From an uncultured Clostridia bacterium (lineage in GTDB: Bacteria; Bacillota; Clostridia; Oscillospirales; Acutalibacteraceae), in contig CAMHAH010000005.1 of assembly GCA_946183365.1 (NCBI GenBank), positions 109,952-173,951 on the forward strand: DNA of 64,000 nt. Direction: 5' to 3'. Under the pieces are notes generated by a model. The model ran no database searches. It saw only the letters and a list, made by a program, of their open reading frames with translations, and was not told the origin of the DNA. The position numbers were made by a program, and so were the translations under genes. Numbering within the stretch: position 1 is the stretch's first letter; each line of letters begins with the position of its first letter. Of the stretch, positions 29,013 to 40,446 are shown piece by piece.

Positions 29013-29931
29013 AGCTACCCCTCATCTCATAGATCTTTTCTATCCTGCCCACGTTATCTCTGCCAGACATGAACACTATATATCTGAATGCCGAAGAAGC
29101 TATCATTTCAGCCGTTGCCGATCTGGACCTGAGATCGTCGATAGTTGAAGCGTGAACGGAAGCTATGAAAGCAACGCCGCATCGAAGAGAAGTCGTAAGT
29201 ATATCTATATCCGCTTTATCTCCCATTTCATCACAAATGATGATATCCGGAGCCATACTTCGTATCGCCGAGGTCGCCGCTTTAATCTTAGGATAACCGA
29301 CAAATAAATCGCACAGCCCCATATCAAAGCCCGACGCGCCTCTGCTGTACGCCGATAATTCAGCTCTTTCATCTATCACCGATACCCGGTATCTATATGA
29401 CAGCGTTCGAGCCATATCCCTTATTAGAGTGGTTTTACCGCTCGAAGGCTCACCGCAAATAAGCACACCGTATAAAGGATCGAGCTTGCTGAGAAGCTCA
29501 GATGAACAGCCTTTGATATCACGCGCTACACGAAAGTTTAGAGAGCTGACGTCTCTGATATTGATTATCTGTCCGTCATCTATGACAGCTCTGCCGCACA
29601 AACCAACCCTGATGCCGTTGCCGATAGTGATAAAGCCGCTGTTGATCTCGTTCTGGTAGGCGTAGACCGAATAATCACATAATCTCAGCAAAGTATTCTC
29701 GATATCCTTTGCGTTTAAAATAAGAACACCGTCAGCCAAAGGGGTATCGGTCAGACAGCCTTTATCGGTAATAAACAGCGGTTTTGAGCCGAAATATAAG
29801 CAAATGGGCCTGTCGGCTCTTACGGATATCTCGGTGACCTTGTCCGAGACCGAGCTCTTACACCTCTCAAGCGGATCTCTCATATTCTGTGGGAGCTTAT
29901 CTATTATTACATCCAGACTTTTATTATCCAT
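29005..29931 (-). CDS. spoIIIAA: Stage III sporulation protein AA (ATPase)
   Basis: Cytoplasmic ATPase of the mother cell, related to type II/IV secretion ATPases, that powers the SpoIIIA channel. The 308 residues include a Walker A loop GEPSSGKTT at 160-168, a Walker B segment DIIICDEMGDKADID, and the family IRVGLCGRAV block. GACGGTG precedes the ATG. It is first in a complete eight-gene operon (AA to AH), all overlapping or closely spaced. A sigma-E-like -10 lies upstream. Confidence 0.96.
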   Translation of the reverse strand: MDNKSLDVIIDKLPQNMRDPLERCKSSVSDKVTEISVRADRPICLYFGSKPLFITDKGCLTDTPLADGVLILNAKDIENTLLRLCDYSVYAYQNEINSGFITIGNGIRVGLCGRAVIDDGQIINIRDVSSLNFRVARDIKGCSSELLSKLDPLYGVLICGEPSSGKTTLIRDMARTLSYRYRVSVIDERAELSAYSRGASGFDMGLCDLFVGYPKIKAATSAIRSMAPDIIICDEMGDKADIDILTTSLRCGVAFIASVHASTIDDLRSRSATAEMIASSAFRYIVFMSGRDNVGRIEKIYEMRGSYA

Positions 29932-29961
29932 ATTTCACCGTCCCGATTTAATGTATAGTAA

Positions 29962-29969
29962 AGTGTATG
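29962..29969 (-). promoter_or_regulatory. Sigma-E-like -10 element of spoIIIA operon
   Basis: CATACACT on the minus strand matches the sigma-E -10 consensus CATACANT, 30 bases before spoIIIAA. The region 14 bases upstream (TTCTAAA) is only a weak -35 match. spoIIIA is a known sigma-E operon in Bacillus. Confidence 0.6.
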
Positions 29970-30004
29970 GAAGATCGGACAGGTTTAGAACTTGAATTAG
30001 AGAT

Positions 30005-30100
30005 CGCGCATCGCTATCGCCCATTCCCGTATGGCGGCAAACTGAACGGGCATACAAATCTTTATGCTTACTTAAACAAGCAGTTTCCTGTAAAGCAAAA
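30005..30100. repeat. Intergenic repeat family 2, copy 1
   Basis: Shares GGCAAACTGAxCGGGCATAC, a T-rich stretch and CAGTTTCCTGTAAAG with the copy at 47309-47404. The left arm of the terminal hairpin is decayed here. Both copies are intergenic and lie next to a terminator. Confidence 0.65.
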
Positions 30101-30104
30101 AAAA

Positions 30105-30124
30105 CCCCGTCCGAAAGGACAGGG
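30105..30124 (-). terminator. Terminator of the ligA operon
   Basis: CCCTGTCC-TTTC-GGACGGGG (one G-U pair) followed on the minus strand by eight T, 14 bases past the ligA stop. Confidence 0.92.
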
Positions 30125-30137
30125 ATAAAAAGGATAA

Positions 30138-32695
<2,558 letters not shown>

Positions 32696-32704
32696 AATAA
32701 CACC

Positions 32705-33259
32705 TCACAGCAGATTTTCGTCATATACCGCGCGAACACCACCGATGAACTTGGCTCTTGTACGCGCTGAGGCTACAAACGCCTCGCCTATCTTCTTCTG
32801 GGGCAGTCTGAGGGGAACTGCGGTCTCTTTAAGGTGCATACCGATGAGCGTACCGCCGATATCAACGCCCGCGTCAGCCTTTATACGCTCAACAAGAACA
32901 GGATCGTTAAATCTCGCGTAGGCGGTGGTAGCGCTGCTGCCGCCCGCCTTAGGCTGAGGAACAGCGTTTACGATCGGGATATTGAGCTTATCCGCAAGCT
33001 CTCTCTCGATCACAAGAGCGCGGTTCAAATGCTCACAGCACTGAGCGGCGAGATAGATGCCCTTTTCCTTGAGCATATCAAAGAAACCGTCATAGATTGC
33101 AGAGGCGATATCCATACTCGAGTGAGTGCCGATCCTGTCGCCGCCTACCTCGCTGGTAGAGCAGCCGAGGACGACTACAGAGCCCTCGTGAAGTTTTGCG
33201 GCTTCGATAAGCTGGGTAAATACAGCGTTAGTGTCTTTAGTTATCTGTTCAAACATCAT
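32705..33259 (-). CDS. YwlG/UPF0340 family protein
   Basis: Conserved protein of unknown function (UPF0340, TIGR01440 type). The two ATGs at 33259 and 33256 follow TGGGA; I take 33259, giving 184 residues. The family blocks are easy to see: VLGCSTSEVGGDRIGTHSS, AAQCCEHLNRALVIE, NAVPQPKAGGSSATTAY and DIGGTLIGMHL. It is probably the first gene of the unit ending in ligA. Confidence 0.9.
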   Translation of the reverse strand: MMFEQITKDTNAVFTQLIEAAKLHEGSVVVLGCSTSEVGGDRIGTHSSMDIASAIYDGFFDMLKEKGIYLAAQCCEHLNRALVIERELADKLNIPIVNAVPQPKAGGSSATTAYARFNDPVLVERIKADAGVDIGGTLIGMHLKETAVPLRLPQKKIGEAFVASARTRAKFIGGVRAVYDENLL

Positions 33260-33345
33260 TATCAAGTCCCATTCATTATTATTGTTATTATTGTATCAAA
33301 TAATCAGCGCGATAATATTCTTATTAAGATTAATATAAAAGAAAA

Positions 33346-33369
33346 ACGGGCACCCGAACGGATGCCCGT
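33346..33369 (-). terminator. Terminator after ispH-S1
   Basis: ACGGGCA/TGCCCGT with a further inner CC/GG pairing, followed on the minus strand by TTTTTCTTTT, 11 bases past the stop. Confidence 0.9.
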
Positions 33370-33380
33370 GTAAAAAGCTA

Positions 33381-35492
33381 TTATTCAGCGTCCTCAGCGG
33401 CTGCTTTTTCTACTGCAGGAGCTTCCTCAACAGCGGCGGGAGCTTCTTCAGCGGGAGTCTCGTCCTCGAGCTCGCGGATAACGGGCTCAGCGTCGGGCTC
33501 AACAACAGCAACGACCTCGTCCTCTTCAGCGGCGGGCTCTTCAGCTACAGGCTGAGCCTCGGGCAGCAGAGCGCGGATAGAAAGGCTTACGCGCTTCTTC
33601 TCAAAGTCGATGCCGGTGATCTTAGCCTCGACCTCGTCGCCTACGGAAAGCTCATCAGCGGGCTTCTCGATGCGCTTGTTGGAGATCTGAGAAATGTGGA
33701 TAAGACCGTCGATACCGGGGATGATGTTGGCGAAAGCGCCGAAAGCGGTCAGTCCAACGACCTTAGCTTTAACAACGGTACCGACAGGATAATTCTTCTC
33801 TAGGATGACCCAGGGATTGTCCTCTGTCTTCTTATAGCCGAGAGAGATCTTCTTTGTCTCGGTGTTGATATCCTTGATGTATACCTCTACGACGTCGCCT
33901 ACGTTGACTACCTCGCTGGGGTGCTTAATCCTGAGCCATGAAAGCTCAGAGATATGGATCATACCCGATACACCGCCGAGGTCTACGAAAGCGCCGTAGG
34001 ATGTGAGTGTGCGGACAACGCCTGTATAGGTCTTGCCGACCTCGCAGTTCTCCCAGAACTCAGCGCGCTTAGCGGCGTTCTCATCACGGAGAACACTCTT
34101 GATAGAGCCGATGATCTTTCTTCTTCTGCCGCGCTGTGAGAGCTCGATAAGGCGGAACTTGACCTCCTGACCCTTAAGATCCTCAAGGTTAGCGTCACGC
34201 TCTAATGTAGCCTGTGAAGCGGGGATGAATACACGGATGTCGTTAGTGACAGCGATAACGCCGCCTGAAACTACCTCAGTTACGGGTCCTGTGAGAACAG
34301 TCTTCTCATCATAAGCCTTCTGGAGCTCTTCAAAGCCCTTCTGAGCGTCTACTCTGCGCTTTGAGAGCATTATGGTACCCTCAACGTCGTTGGTCTTCAT
34401 TATAAGCAGTTCTACACGATCGCCGACCTTGACAACTTCATCGGCGCTCTGAATCGGAGTGGATGATAACTCGTCAAATGGGATAAAGCCAGTCTGCTTT
34501 CTGCCATCAACTTCAACATATACCTCATTAGGTGTAATGCTCGCGACAGTACCCATAACCCTTTCATTAGTGTTTAAACTCTTCAGAGATTCTTCTAACA
34601 TCTCCTCAAAGTTCTCAGTTTCGTTTACGCTGGATGTAGTGTTTTCACTCATTGTATCCAGTACCTCCTTTATAATCCTTTCCGGTGTAGAAGCGCCGGC
34701 TGTCACGCCAATCCTCAAAGCGTCGGCATACATAGCCCTGTCGAGCTCGGCGGCGGTCTCGATCATATAGGTGCGCTCGCAGTTGTTCTTACATATAGCG
34801 AATAGCTTATTTGTATTGGAACTCGAGCGGTCGCCTATTACGATCATACAGTCGCACATAGCTGACAAAGTATGCGCCTCGGCTTGTCGCTTTGACGTAG
34901 CATTACATATTGTATCAAAAATTTTAGCATTTGTATATAGTTTTTTCAAATTTTTTAAACATTTTTTCCATATTTTTTCATTAAATGTTGTCTGAGCTAC
35001 CACACAAATGCTTTTATTTTTCTCTGCCGGAATTATTTTGAAGAGTTTTTCAAGATCCTCTTCATCATGAAAGATATAATAGTCACTGACGCAGTTAGAA
35101 AGTATGCCCTGTACCTCGGGGTGGTTTTCATCACCAGCGACTAAAACGGTATAACCCTGACTGCTCATATCATAAACGATACGGTGTATCTTTGACACGA
35201 ACGGACAGGTAGCGTCTATATACTCAAGCCCCATTTCGTTGAGTTTGTCATAGACCGAACGCTGTACTCCGTGAGAACGGATGATAACAGGCTGACGTCC
35301 GTTTATATCATCGATATCGTCTACAGATACAACACCCTTGTCACTGAGCTCGGACACAAGCTCTTTGTTATGGATTATCGGTCCGAGGGTACAGCCGCCC
35401 TTATTCTGCTCAGCGACATCAAAAGCTATCTTGACGGCTCTGTTAACGCCGAAGCAGAAGCCCGCGGATTTAGCTACGATTATCTCAGCCAT
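33381..35492 (-). CDS. ispH: IspH-S1 fusion: HMB-PP reductase with S1 RNA-binding repeats
   Basis: The N-terminal domain (about 1-280) is 4-hydroxy-3-methylbut-2-enyl diphosphate reductase, the last step of the MEP isoprenoid path, with Fe-S cysteines in [18 protein letters not shown] and CNATSKRQ. The remaining 420 residues contain four S1 domains (starting near 310, 395, 480 and 565), with motifs such as [20 protein letters not shown] and [19 protein letters not shown]. An acidic Ala/Glu-rich tail ends the protein. This fusion is known in Clostridia and supplies their S1-like protein. It overlaps plsC by eight bases. Confidence 0.96.
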   Translation of the reverse strand: MAEIIVAKSAGFCFGVNRAVKIAFDVAEQNKGGCTLGPIIHNKELVSELSDKGVVSVDDIDDINGRQPVIIRSHGVQRSVYDKLNEMGLEYIDATCPFVSKIHRIVYDMSSQGYTVLVAGDENHPEVQGILSNCVSDYYIFHDEEDLEKLFKIIPAEKNKSICVVAQTTFNEKIWKKCLKNLKKLYTNAKIFDTICNATSKRQAEAHTLSAMCDCMIVIGDRSSSNTNKLFAICKNNCERTYMIETAAELDRAMYADALRIGVTAGASTPERIIKEVLDTMSENTTSSVNETENFEEMLEESLKSLNTNERVMGTVASITPNEVYVEVDGRKQTGFIPFDELSSTPIQSADEVVKVGDRVELLIMKTNDVEGTIMLSKRRVDAQKGFEELQKAYDEKTVLTGPVTEVVSGGVIAVTNDIRVFIPASQATLERDANLEDLKGQEVKFRLIELSQRGRRRKIIGSIKSVLRDENAAKRAEFWENCEVGKTYTGVVRTLTSYGAFVDLGGVSGMIHISELSWLRIKHPSEVVNVGDVVEVYIKDINTETKKISLGYKKTEDNPWVILEKNYPVGTVVKAKVVGLTAFGAFANIIPGIDGLIHISQISNKRIEKPADELSVGDEVEAKITGIDFEKKRVSLSIRALLPEAQPVAEEPAAEEDEVVAVVEPDAEPVIRELEDETPAEEAPAAVEEAPAVEKAAAEDAE

Positions 35493-36105
35493 TATTCTCA
35501 GCCTCTGCCAAATCGATCTCTCTGAGAGATTTGATGTTATCCATTATGACTTTTGTAGCGTTGCGTATCTCTCTCGAGCCGCCCTCTTCAGAGAAGCCCA
35601 TATCGGTAAGGCTTATTGGTTTGCCGTAACGGATGACGGTGTTCCAACCTATCTTGGTGATACAAACAGGGATGACCGGGGTCTGAGTGTTGAACACGAG
35701 CATACTTACGCCGTTCCTCGGTTTAAGGAAATCGCCTGTCTTTGAACGGGTGCCCTCAATAAAAATACCCATAAGATCGCCGTCTTTTATGACCTGCTCG
35801 AAATGTCTGATACTGCCCCTCGCGGCTGTCGAGCCTCTCTCGACGGGAAAAGAACCTAAACGGCTGATAAATCCGCCGACGAGCTTGTTATCAAACAGCT
35901 CGGCTTTAGCCATAAACTTTATCTGGCGCTCAATACCTATACCCAAGAGTATAGGATCGGACGCGGCTATATGATTAGAAGCGATAATATAAGCTCCCTC
36001 ATCGGGGATATTCTCTCTGCCTATATACTTAGGATGGCAGAAAAGGTAGAAAAACGGCTTTACTACTGCACGCCAGAAATAATAGAAATGGTTTTTCTTC
36101 TTCAT
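35485..36105 (-). CDS. plsC: 1-acyl-glycerol-3-phosphate acyltransferase
   Basis: Membrane-associated acyltransferase that makes phosphatidic acid. The 206 residues contain the catalytic HxxxxD motif (H45 to D50 in SNHIAASDPILLG), the PVERGS block and the substrate motif FIEGTRSKTGDF. The N-terminal aromatic-rich segment (FYYFWRAVVKPFFYLF) may dip into the membrane. It overlaps cmk by four bases and ispH-S1 by eight, in the common Clostridia cluster cmk-plsC-ispH. Confidence 0.95.
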   Translation of the reverse strand: MKKKNHFYYFWRAVVKPFFYLFCHPKYIGRENIPDEGAYIIASNHIAASDPILLGIGIERQIKFMAKAELFDNKLVGGFISRLGSFPVERGSTAARGSIRHFEQVIKDGDLMGIFIEGTRSKTGDFLKPRNGVSMLVFNTQTPVIPVCITKIGWNTVIRYGKPISLTDMGFSEEGGSREIRNATKVIMDNIKSLREIDLAEAENNG

Positions 36106-36770
36106 ATATATTCCCTCATTATAGATAAGAGTTTATTGACCGAGGTCTCGAGATCCTCGCCGGAGGTATCGACCATAACGGCGTCTTCCGCGGGCTTTAA
36201 AGGAGAAATATCACGGTGTGAATCGGCGTAATCGCGGGCTACGACGTCGTTTAAAACATCCTCGTATTTTACGTCCATCCCCTTTTCTATCAGCTCGTCA
36301 TAACGGCGGCGGGCACGGCACTCGGGTGAAGCCGAAAGAAATATTTTCAGCTTGGCGTCAGGCAGGACAACAGTACCGATATCTCTGCCGTCCATGATAA
36401 CATTGTTTGTATGTGACATATCGCGCTGAAGATTAAGCAGAAATGCTCTGACCTCGGGTATAGCGGATACAGCCGACGCCATCATCGATATCTCGGGAGT
36501 GCGGATAAGACCGCTGACATCCTCGTTATCGAGAAGAACGATCTGCTCTCCTTTATCATTGAATGACAGCTCAACCTTTATTTCGTCGAGCATAGTGATG
36601 ATCTGTGACTTATCCTCGGCGCTAAGACCGCGTCTTGACGCGGCGAGACCGATAGTTCTGTACAAAGCGCCGGTATCAACATAAATAAAACCGAGTTCTT
36701 TTGCGGCAAGGCGCGCTATAGTTGATTTACCTGCCCCTGCGGGACCGTCAATAGCAATTGCGACAGACAT
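36102..36770 (-). CDS. cmk: Cytidylate kinase
   Basis: Phosphorylates CMP and dCMP in nucleotide salvage. The 222 residues start AIAIDGPAGAGKSTIAR, with the P-loop at 9-17, followed by IYVDTGALYRTIGL, which binds the nucleobase. MDGRDIGTVVLPDAKLKIFL is the family's central block, and SPLKPAEDAVMVDTS lies near the end. AAGGAGAAT precedes the ATG. It sits between the flavoprotein and plsC. Confidence 0.98.
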   Translation of the reverse strand: MSVAIAIDGPAGAGKSTIARLAAKELGFIYVDTGALYRTIGLAASRRGLSAEDKSQIITMLDEIKVELSFNDKGEQIVLLDNEDVSGLIRTPEISMMASAVSAIPEVRAFLLNLQRDMSHTNNVIMDGRDIGTVVLPDAKLKIFLSASPECRARRRYDELIEKGMDVKYEDVLNDVVARDYADSHRDISPLKPAEDAVMVDTSGEDLETSVNKLLSIMREYI

Positions 36771-36797
36771 ATTAATTCTCCTTATAATGTATAGTAC

Positions 36798-38036
36798 TCA
36801 GGCAAAAGCCGCGGAGCTGCCCGCGAGCCTGCCCGTAGAATAAGCGATCTGAAGATTGAAGCCGCCTGTATAAGCGTCGAGGTCCAGAACCTCGCCCGCA
36901 AAATATAATCCCTTTACAAGCTTGCTCTGCATGGTGCGTGGATCGATATCCTTAACGTCAACTCCGCCGTGGGTAACGATAGCCTCGTTGATGGGTCTGA
37001 ATGAATGTATATCGACCTTGAATGCTTTGATTACCTCTAACAGCTTCGCTCTCTCTTTAGCGGTAACGGCGTTACATTTGACAGAACCGTCGATATCGGC
37101 TCTGTTCAGTACGACGGGGATCAGCTTCTTAGGTAATAGCTTTACCATCGCGTTAGAGATATTTTTGTTGGCAAACTCCGAGAAATCACGCAGAATGCGT
37201 TTGTCGAGAGTTTCGTTAACAAGAGCGGGCTTCATATCAATAAAAGCGGTGTATCTGCCCGGCGACATATCGCGCATATGAGCGCTTGCCGACAGAACAA
37301 TGGGACCGGATATTCCGAAATGAGTGAAAAGCATTTCTCCGAAATCGGTATATATTTCCTTATTGGAATTATTATCGATTATCTTCAATCTGACATTTTT
37401 TAAAGATAAGCCCTGAAGCTCGGGGATATCGGTATCATCAGATTCGAGAGGTACAAGCGAAGGCATTATCGGTGTTACGGTATGACCGGCGGACTTTGCG
37501 AAAGAATAGCCGTCGCCGGTAGAGCCCGTAGCCTTGTAGGATAACCCGCCGCAGGTAACAATAACAGCGTCGGCGAACATCTCGCGGTCGTCGAGCCTTA
37601 CACCTTTTATATTATTATCCTCTATGATAAGTCCCTTTACATCTTTATGGCAGATATCCACGCCAAGGTCTGTCAGATAATCGAATAAGGTATCGACAAC
37701 ATCGGCAGCCTTATCTGAAACAGGGAAAACGCGGTTGCCGCGCTCTACCTTGGTTTTAAGACCTCTGTCCTCAAAAAAAGCGACGGTATCGTAGCATGAA
37801 AAGTTATTGATTGCGCTGTACATAAAGCGGGGATTTGAGGTGACCTGAGAGATAAAGGTATCGTTATCGCAGAAATTAGTTATATTGCATCTGCCCTTGC
37901 CGGTGATAGCGAGCTTGCGTCCTACCCGTTGATTTTTTTCAAGAAGCGCGACCTGAGCTCCGTTCTCTGCAGCGGCTCCGGCAGCCATCATGCCCGCGGG
38001 ACCCGCGCCTATGACTATGACCTTAACCCTTGACAT
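36798..38036 (-). CDS. HI0933/YhiN-family FAD-dependent oxidoreductase
   Basis: Flavoprotein of the aminoacetone-oxidase/HI0933 class with unknown substrate. The ATG at 38036 (MSRVKVIVIGAGPAGM), behind AGGAAA, is chosen over the track start and gives 412 residues. The dinucleotide fold GAGPAGMMAAGAAA is at 9-22. GKGRCNITN follows and is diagnostic of this family, as are VTHGGVDVKDIDPRTM and the C-terminal DLDAYTGGFNLQIAYSTG. It overlaps the RpiR gene by 14 bases. Confidence 0.9.
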   Translation of the reverse strand: MSRVKVIVIGAGPAGMMAAGAAAENGAQVALLEKNQRVGRKLAITGKGRCNITNFCDNDTFISQVTSNPRFMYSAINNFSCYDTVAFFEDRGLKTKVERGNRVFPVSDKAADVVDTLFDYLTDLGVDICHKDVKGLIIEDNNIKGVRLDDREMFADAVIVTCGGLSYKATGSTGDGYSFAKSAGHTVTPIMPSLVPLESDDTDIPELQGLSLKNVRLKIIDNNSNKEIYTDFGEMLFTHFGISGPIVLSASAHMRDMSPGRYTAFIDMKPALVNETLDKRILRDFSEFANKNISNAMVKLLPKKLIPVVLNRADIDGSVKCNAVTAKERAKLLEVIKAFKVDIHSFRPINEAIVTHGGVDVKDIDPRTMQSKLVKGLYFAGEVLDLDAYTGGFNLQIAYSTGRLAGSSAAFA

Positions 38037-38922
38037 CTTCGGTTTCCTCAGTTTTAGGTGAAGAATTGTCAAAGGCGTATACATTCTGTTCCTTCCATAC
38101 TTTTTCAAGCGCAGAGAAAGTATGGATTATATCCTCTTTGCGCTCGATGACGATAGCAACAAGAAGCGCGTTAATAAGACTGAGCGGCGCTACGAGAGTA
38201 TCTACGACAGAAGCGATATCCGAGCGCGCCAAAAGCACCTCATCAGCATTGGTGACAAGCGGTGAGATCATGCTGTCGGTTATCGCAACTACCTCTGCTC
38301 CGCGCTCATGGGCGAAGTTCATCGCGTCTACAGCCATCGCCGAGTATCTCGGGAAGCTGATACCGATCATAACATCCTTATCTGAAATGCGGAACAGCTT
38401 CTCATAGGTCGTTGTCTTTGAGGTGGAGTCGAGTATATGTACGTTGCCGAAGATCAGCTCAAGGTAATATGCAAAGAAGCTCGCGATATATGAAGCGGAT
38501 TTTACGCCGAAAACATAGATATTCTCAGCGTTTATGATAGCGTTTACAGTCTTTTTGAAGTCCTCGCGCGATACCTCTTCTATAGTGCGTTTTATCTTAT
38601 CTATGTCCTGATTGAGAACGCTCTCGACAACATCGGCAGAGCCTATACGTCCTGTAGTGACCTCGATACGCTGTATGGAATTCAGCTTATCGCGGATCAT
38701 CTCCTGCATAGCCTTTTGCAAATAAGGATAACCGTCGTAACCTATCTGAGTAGCAAAGCGGACTACGGTGCTCTCGGATACTCCGACGACCTCGCCGAGC
38801 TTAGCCGCGGTCATAAAGGCGGCAGTATCGTAATGCTCCTCGATAAAAGAAGCTATCTTCTTCTGTCCCTTTGAAAAATCCTTGCGGGACAGGTCTATTC
38901 TGACAAGTAAATTAGACAACAT
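38023..38922 (-). CDS. MurR/RpiR family transcriptional regulator
   Basis: DNA-binding regulator with a sugar-phosphate sensing SIS domain. The ATG at 38922 gives 299 residues. The N-terminal helix-turn-helix (about 20-75) carries AAKLGEVVGVSESTVVRFA. The SIS domain (about 125-260) contains ENIYVFGVKSASYIASFF and IGISFPRYSAMAVDAM. It is first in a co-directional group with the HI0933 protein, cmk, plsC and ispH-S1, so it may regulate that group, but the ligand is unknown. Confidence 0.92.
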   Translation of the reverse strand: MLSNLLVRIDLSRKDFSKGQKKIASFIEEHYDTAAFMTAAKLGEVVGVSESTVVRFATQIGYDGYPYLQKAMQEMIRDKLNSIQRIEVTTGRIGSADVVESVLNQDIDKIKRTIEEVSREDFKKTVNAIINAENIYVFGVKSASYIASFFAYYLELIFGNVHILDSTSKTTTYEKLFRISDKDVMIGISFPRYSAMAVDAMNFAHERGAEVVAITDSMISPLVTNADEVLLARSDIASVVDTLVAPLSLINALLVAIVIERKEDIIHTFSALEKVWKEQNVYAFDNSSPKTEETEDVKG

Positions 38923-38953
38923 AATTATCACTCTCAACTCTCTAATTCACTTC

Positions 38954-38982
38954 ATTTTAGCACAAAGACTTGCAAAATACAA
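38954..38982 (-). promoter_or_regulatory. Sigma-A promoter of the RpiR-led operon
   Basis: TTGTAT, 17 bases, TAAAAT on the minus strand, 32 bases before the RpiR start. Confidence 0.65.
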
Positions 38983-39054
38983 TAATTATTTATCAAAATT
39001 AAGAGATTTTTGAAATTTACTGAGAATAATATTGCAAAAATGATATTACTCTTC

Positions 39055-39675
39055 CTATTCCCTCTTTTTAGGGACAAGATCGTATACCTCGGCTACCTTA
39101 TCACGCATCCACAGCATAGGCGTTATCCTCAAAGAATAACCGTATCCGTTGTCACAAGCCCAGTCGAAAGGCTTAGCCTGAGGCAGTCCGTATACAGCGA
39201 GAAGAGTATTCATTACTCCGCCGTGCATTATCATAGCGGCGTCGGTCGTGCCGGTCTTTATAAGCCCGTCCACAATGCTCTCAAACATGACGCAGATACG
39301 GCGTGTGAAATCGGCGTTGCTCTCACCTCTCGGTGGCTTTACGGAGGTATCGCCAGCAAGCCATTTAGCAAAGGTCTCGTCACCCTTTAGCTCATCGGCG
39401 GACTTGTTCTCCCACTCTCCGAAGTTACATTCCATAAGCTGATCTATAACTAAAGGCTCTATGTTGGGATAAATGAGCCTTGCGGTCTGCGTGCAGCGCT
39501 TGAGCGGTGAAGAGAACACGACCTTTGCGTACGGATAGTCCATAGTAGCGTCGAGCTTGCGTATGTTGAGCTTGCCTTCATCAGAGAGCGGGATGTCGGT
39601 GGTACCGATATATCTGCCCTGCAGTGTGGGACTTATCGCTCCGTGACGTATAAAATGGATATAATAAGACTTCAT
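39055..39675 (-). CDS. Histidine phosphatase family protein
   Basis: Cytoplasmic phosphatase of the phosphoglycerate mutase/CobC class. The 206 residues begin IHFIRHGAISPTLQGRYIG with the catalytic RHG at about 9-11. The second Arg lies in FSSPLKRCTQTA, the Glu in MECNFGEWENK, and the second His in MIMHGGVMNTLL. The substrate cannot be told from sequence; alpha-ribazole phosphate or a sugar phosphate are options. GGAGG precedes the ATG. The gene is divergent from the XRE regulator. Confidence 0.88.
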   Translation of the reverse strand: MKSYYIHFIRHGAISPTLQGRYIGTTDIPLSDEGKLNIRKLDATMDYPYAKVVFSSPLKRCTQTARLIYPNIEPLVIDQLMECNFGEWENKSADELKGDETFAKWLAGDTSVKPPRGESNADFTRRICVMFESIVDGLIKTGTTDAAMIMHGGVMNTLLAVYGLPQAKPFDWACDNGYGYSLRITPMLWMRDKVAEVYDLVPKKRE

Positions 39676-39691
39676 GATTGCCTCCGATCAC

Positions 39692-39720
39692 TTTACAAAG
39701 AGTATTATTTATATTATACT
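39692..39720 (+). promoter_or_regulatory. Sigma-A promoter of the XRE regulator
   Basis: TTTACA, 17 bases, TATACT, 21 bases before the TTG start. Confidence 0.75.
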
Positions 39721-39741
39721 ATCTGTATAGAGGTGATTGCT

Positions 39742-40407
39742 TTGAATAAGAATTTCTCCAGAATAATAACTTTTTTAAGAAAAGAGAAAAAAATAAGTCA
39801 GAAACAAGCCGCTCAGGAGCTCGGCATATCTCAGGCGCTTCTTTCTCATTATGAAAAGGGTATAAGAGAATGCGGACTTGATTTTGTAGTAAAAGCCGCG
39901 GATTATTACAATGTAAGCTGCGATTATCTTTTAGGCAGGACCGCTGTCAGAGAATATGATATATCCGACAGCGCTCCCGAGAGAGAATCCAACAGACAGA
40001 GAGCCGCTCAGATAATCAACCGCAGACTTATATCGAGTATGACGAACGTTATTTATGATTATTCGGCTGCATCTAAGAACCGAAGACTCGACCGCTCTGT
40101 ATCCAATTATATAATGATATGTCTTTATAATCTGTTCAGAAGATTGTATTCGGTCAACAGTGATAATCCGCAGGATATTTTTACCGTATCCGCCGAGACA
40201 TACGGAGGATATGCGAGCGCTTCGATGATAAAGATATTTACAGACATAGAAAACTTGACAGACAAAAGCTCAGGAAGCTCTATCAGCGCGCTGGAAAGCA
40301 TAGATATATCATTCGATAAGCTCGCCGATGAGTACCCCGAAACCGTTGGGGAAATCTTCAATGTTATTCAGCAGGCTGAGAATACTATATTGAAAATTAA
40401 AATGTAA
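39742..40407 (+). CDS. XRE-family transcriptional regulator
   Basis: The track ORF begins upstream of the promoter and cannot be right. A TTG at 39742 follows GAGGTG by six bases and gives 221 residues (LNKNFSRIITFLRKEKK). The N-terminal HTH_3 domain (about 5-65) shows ISQKQAAQELGISQALLSHYEKG. The C-terminal 150 residues are helical, with no domain I recognise. It is monocistronic, with its own promoter and terminator. Its targets are unknown. Confidence 0.88.
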   Translation: MNKNFSRIITFLRKEKKISQKQAAQELGISQALLSHYEKGIRECGLDFVVKAADYYNVSCDYLLGRTAVREYDISDSAPERESNRQRAAQIINRRLISSMTNVIYDYSAASKNRRLDRSVSNYIMICLYNLFRRLYSVNSDNPQDIFTVSAETYGGYASASMIKIFTDIENLTDKSSGSSISALESIDISFDKLADEYPETVGEIFNVIQQAENTILKIKM

Positions 40408-40413
40408 AAACAA

Positions 40414-40436
40414 CAGGTGGGTGTCTTACCCACCTG
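40414..40436 (+). terminator. Terminator of the XRE gene (also faces the pseudokinase gene)
   Basis: A 9-bp stem CAGGTGGGT/ACCCACCTG with a 5-base loop, followed by CTTTTTATTATT on the plus strand. The minus-strand side has GTTGTTTTTAC, so it may work both ways. Confidence 0.9.
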
Positions 40437-40446
40437 CTTTTTATTA

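Noticed and set aside
39643-39741. Upstream extension of the XRE regulator ORF
   Set aside because: It runs through a strong promoter (TTTACA-N17-TATACT) and has no ribosome site; TTG 39742 does.
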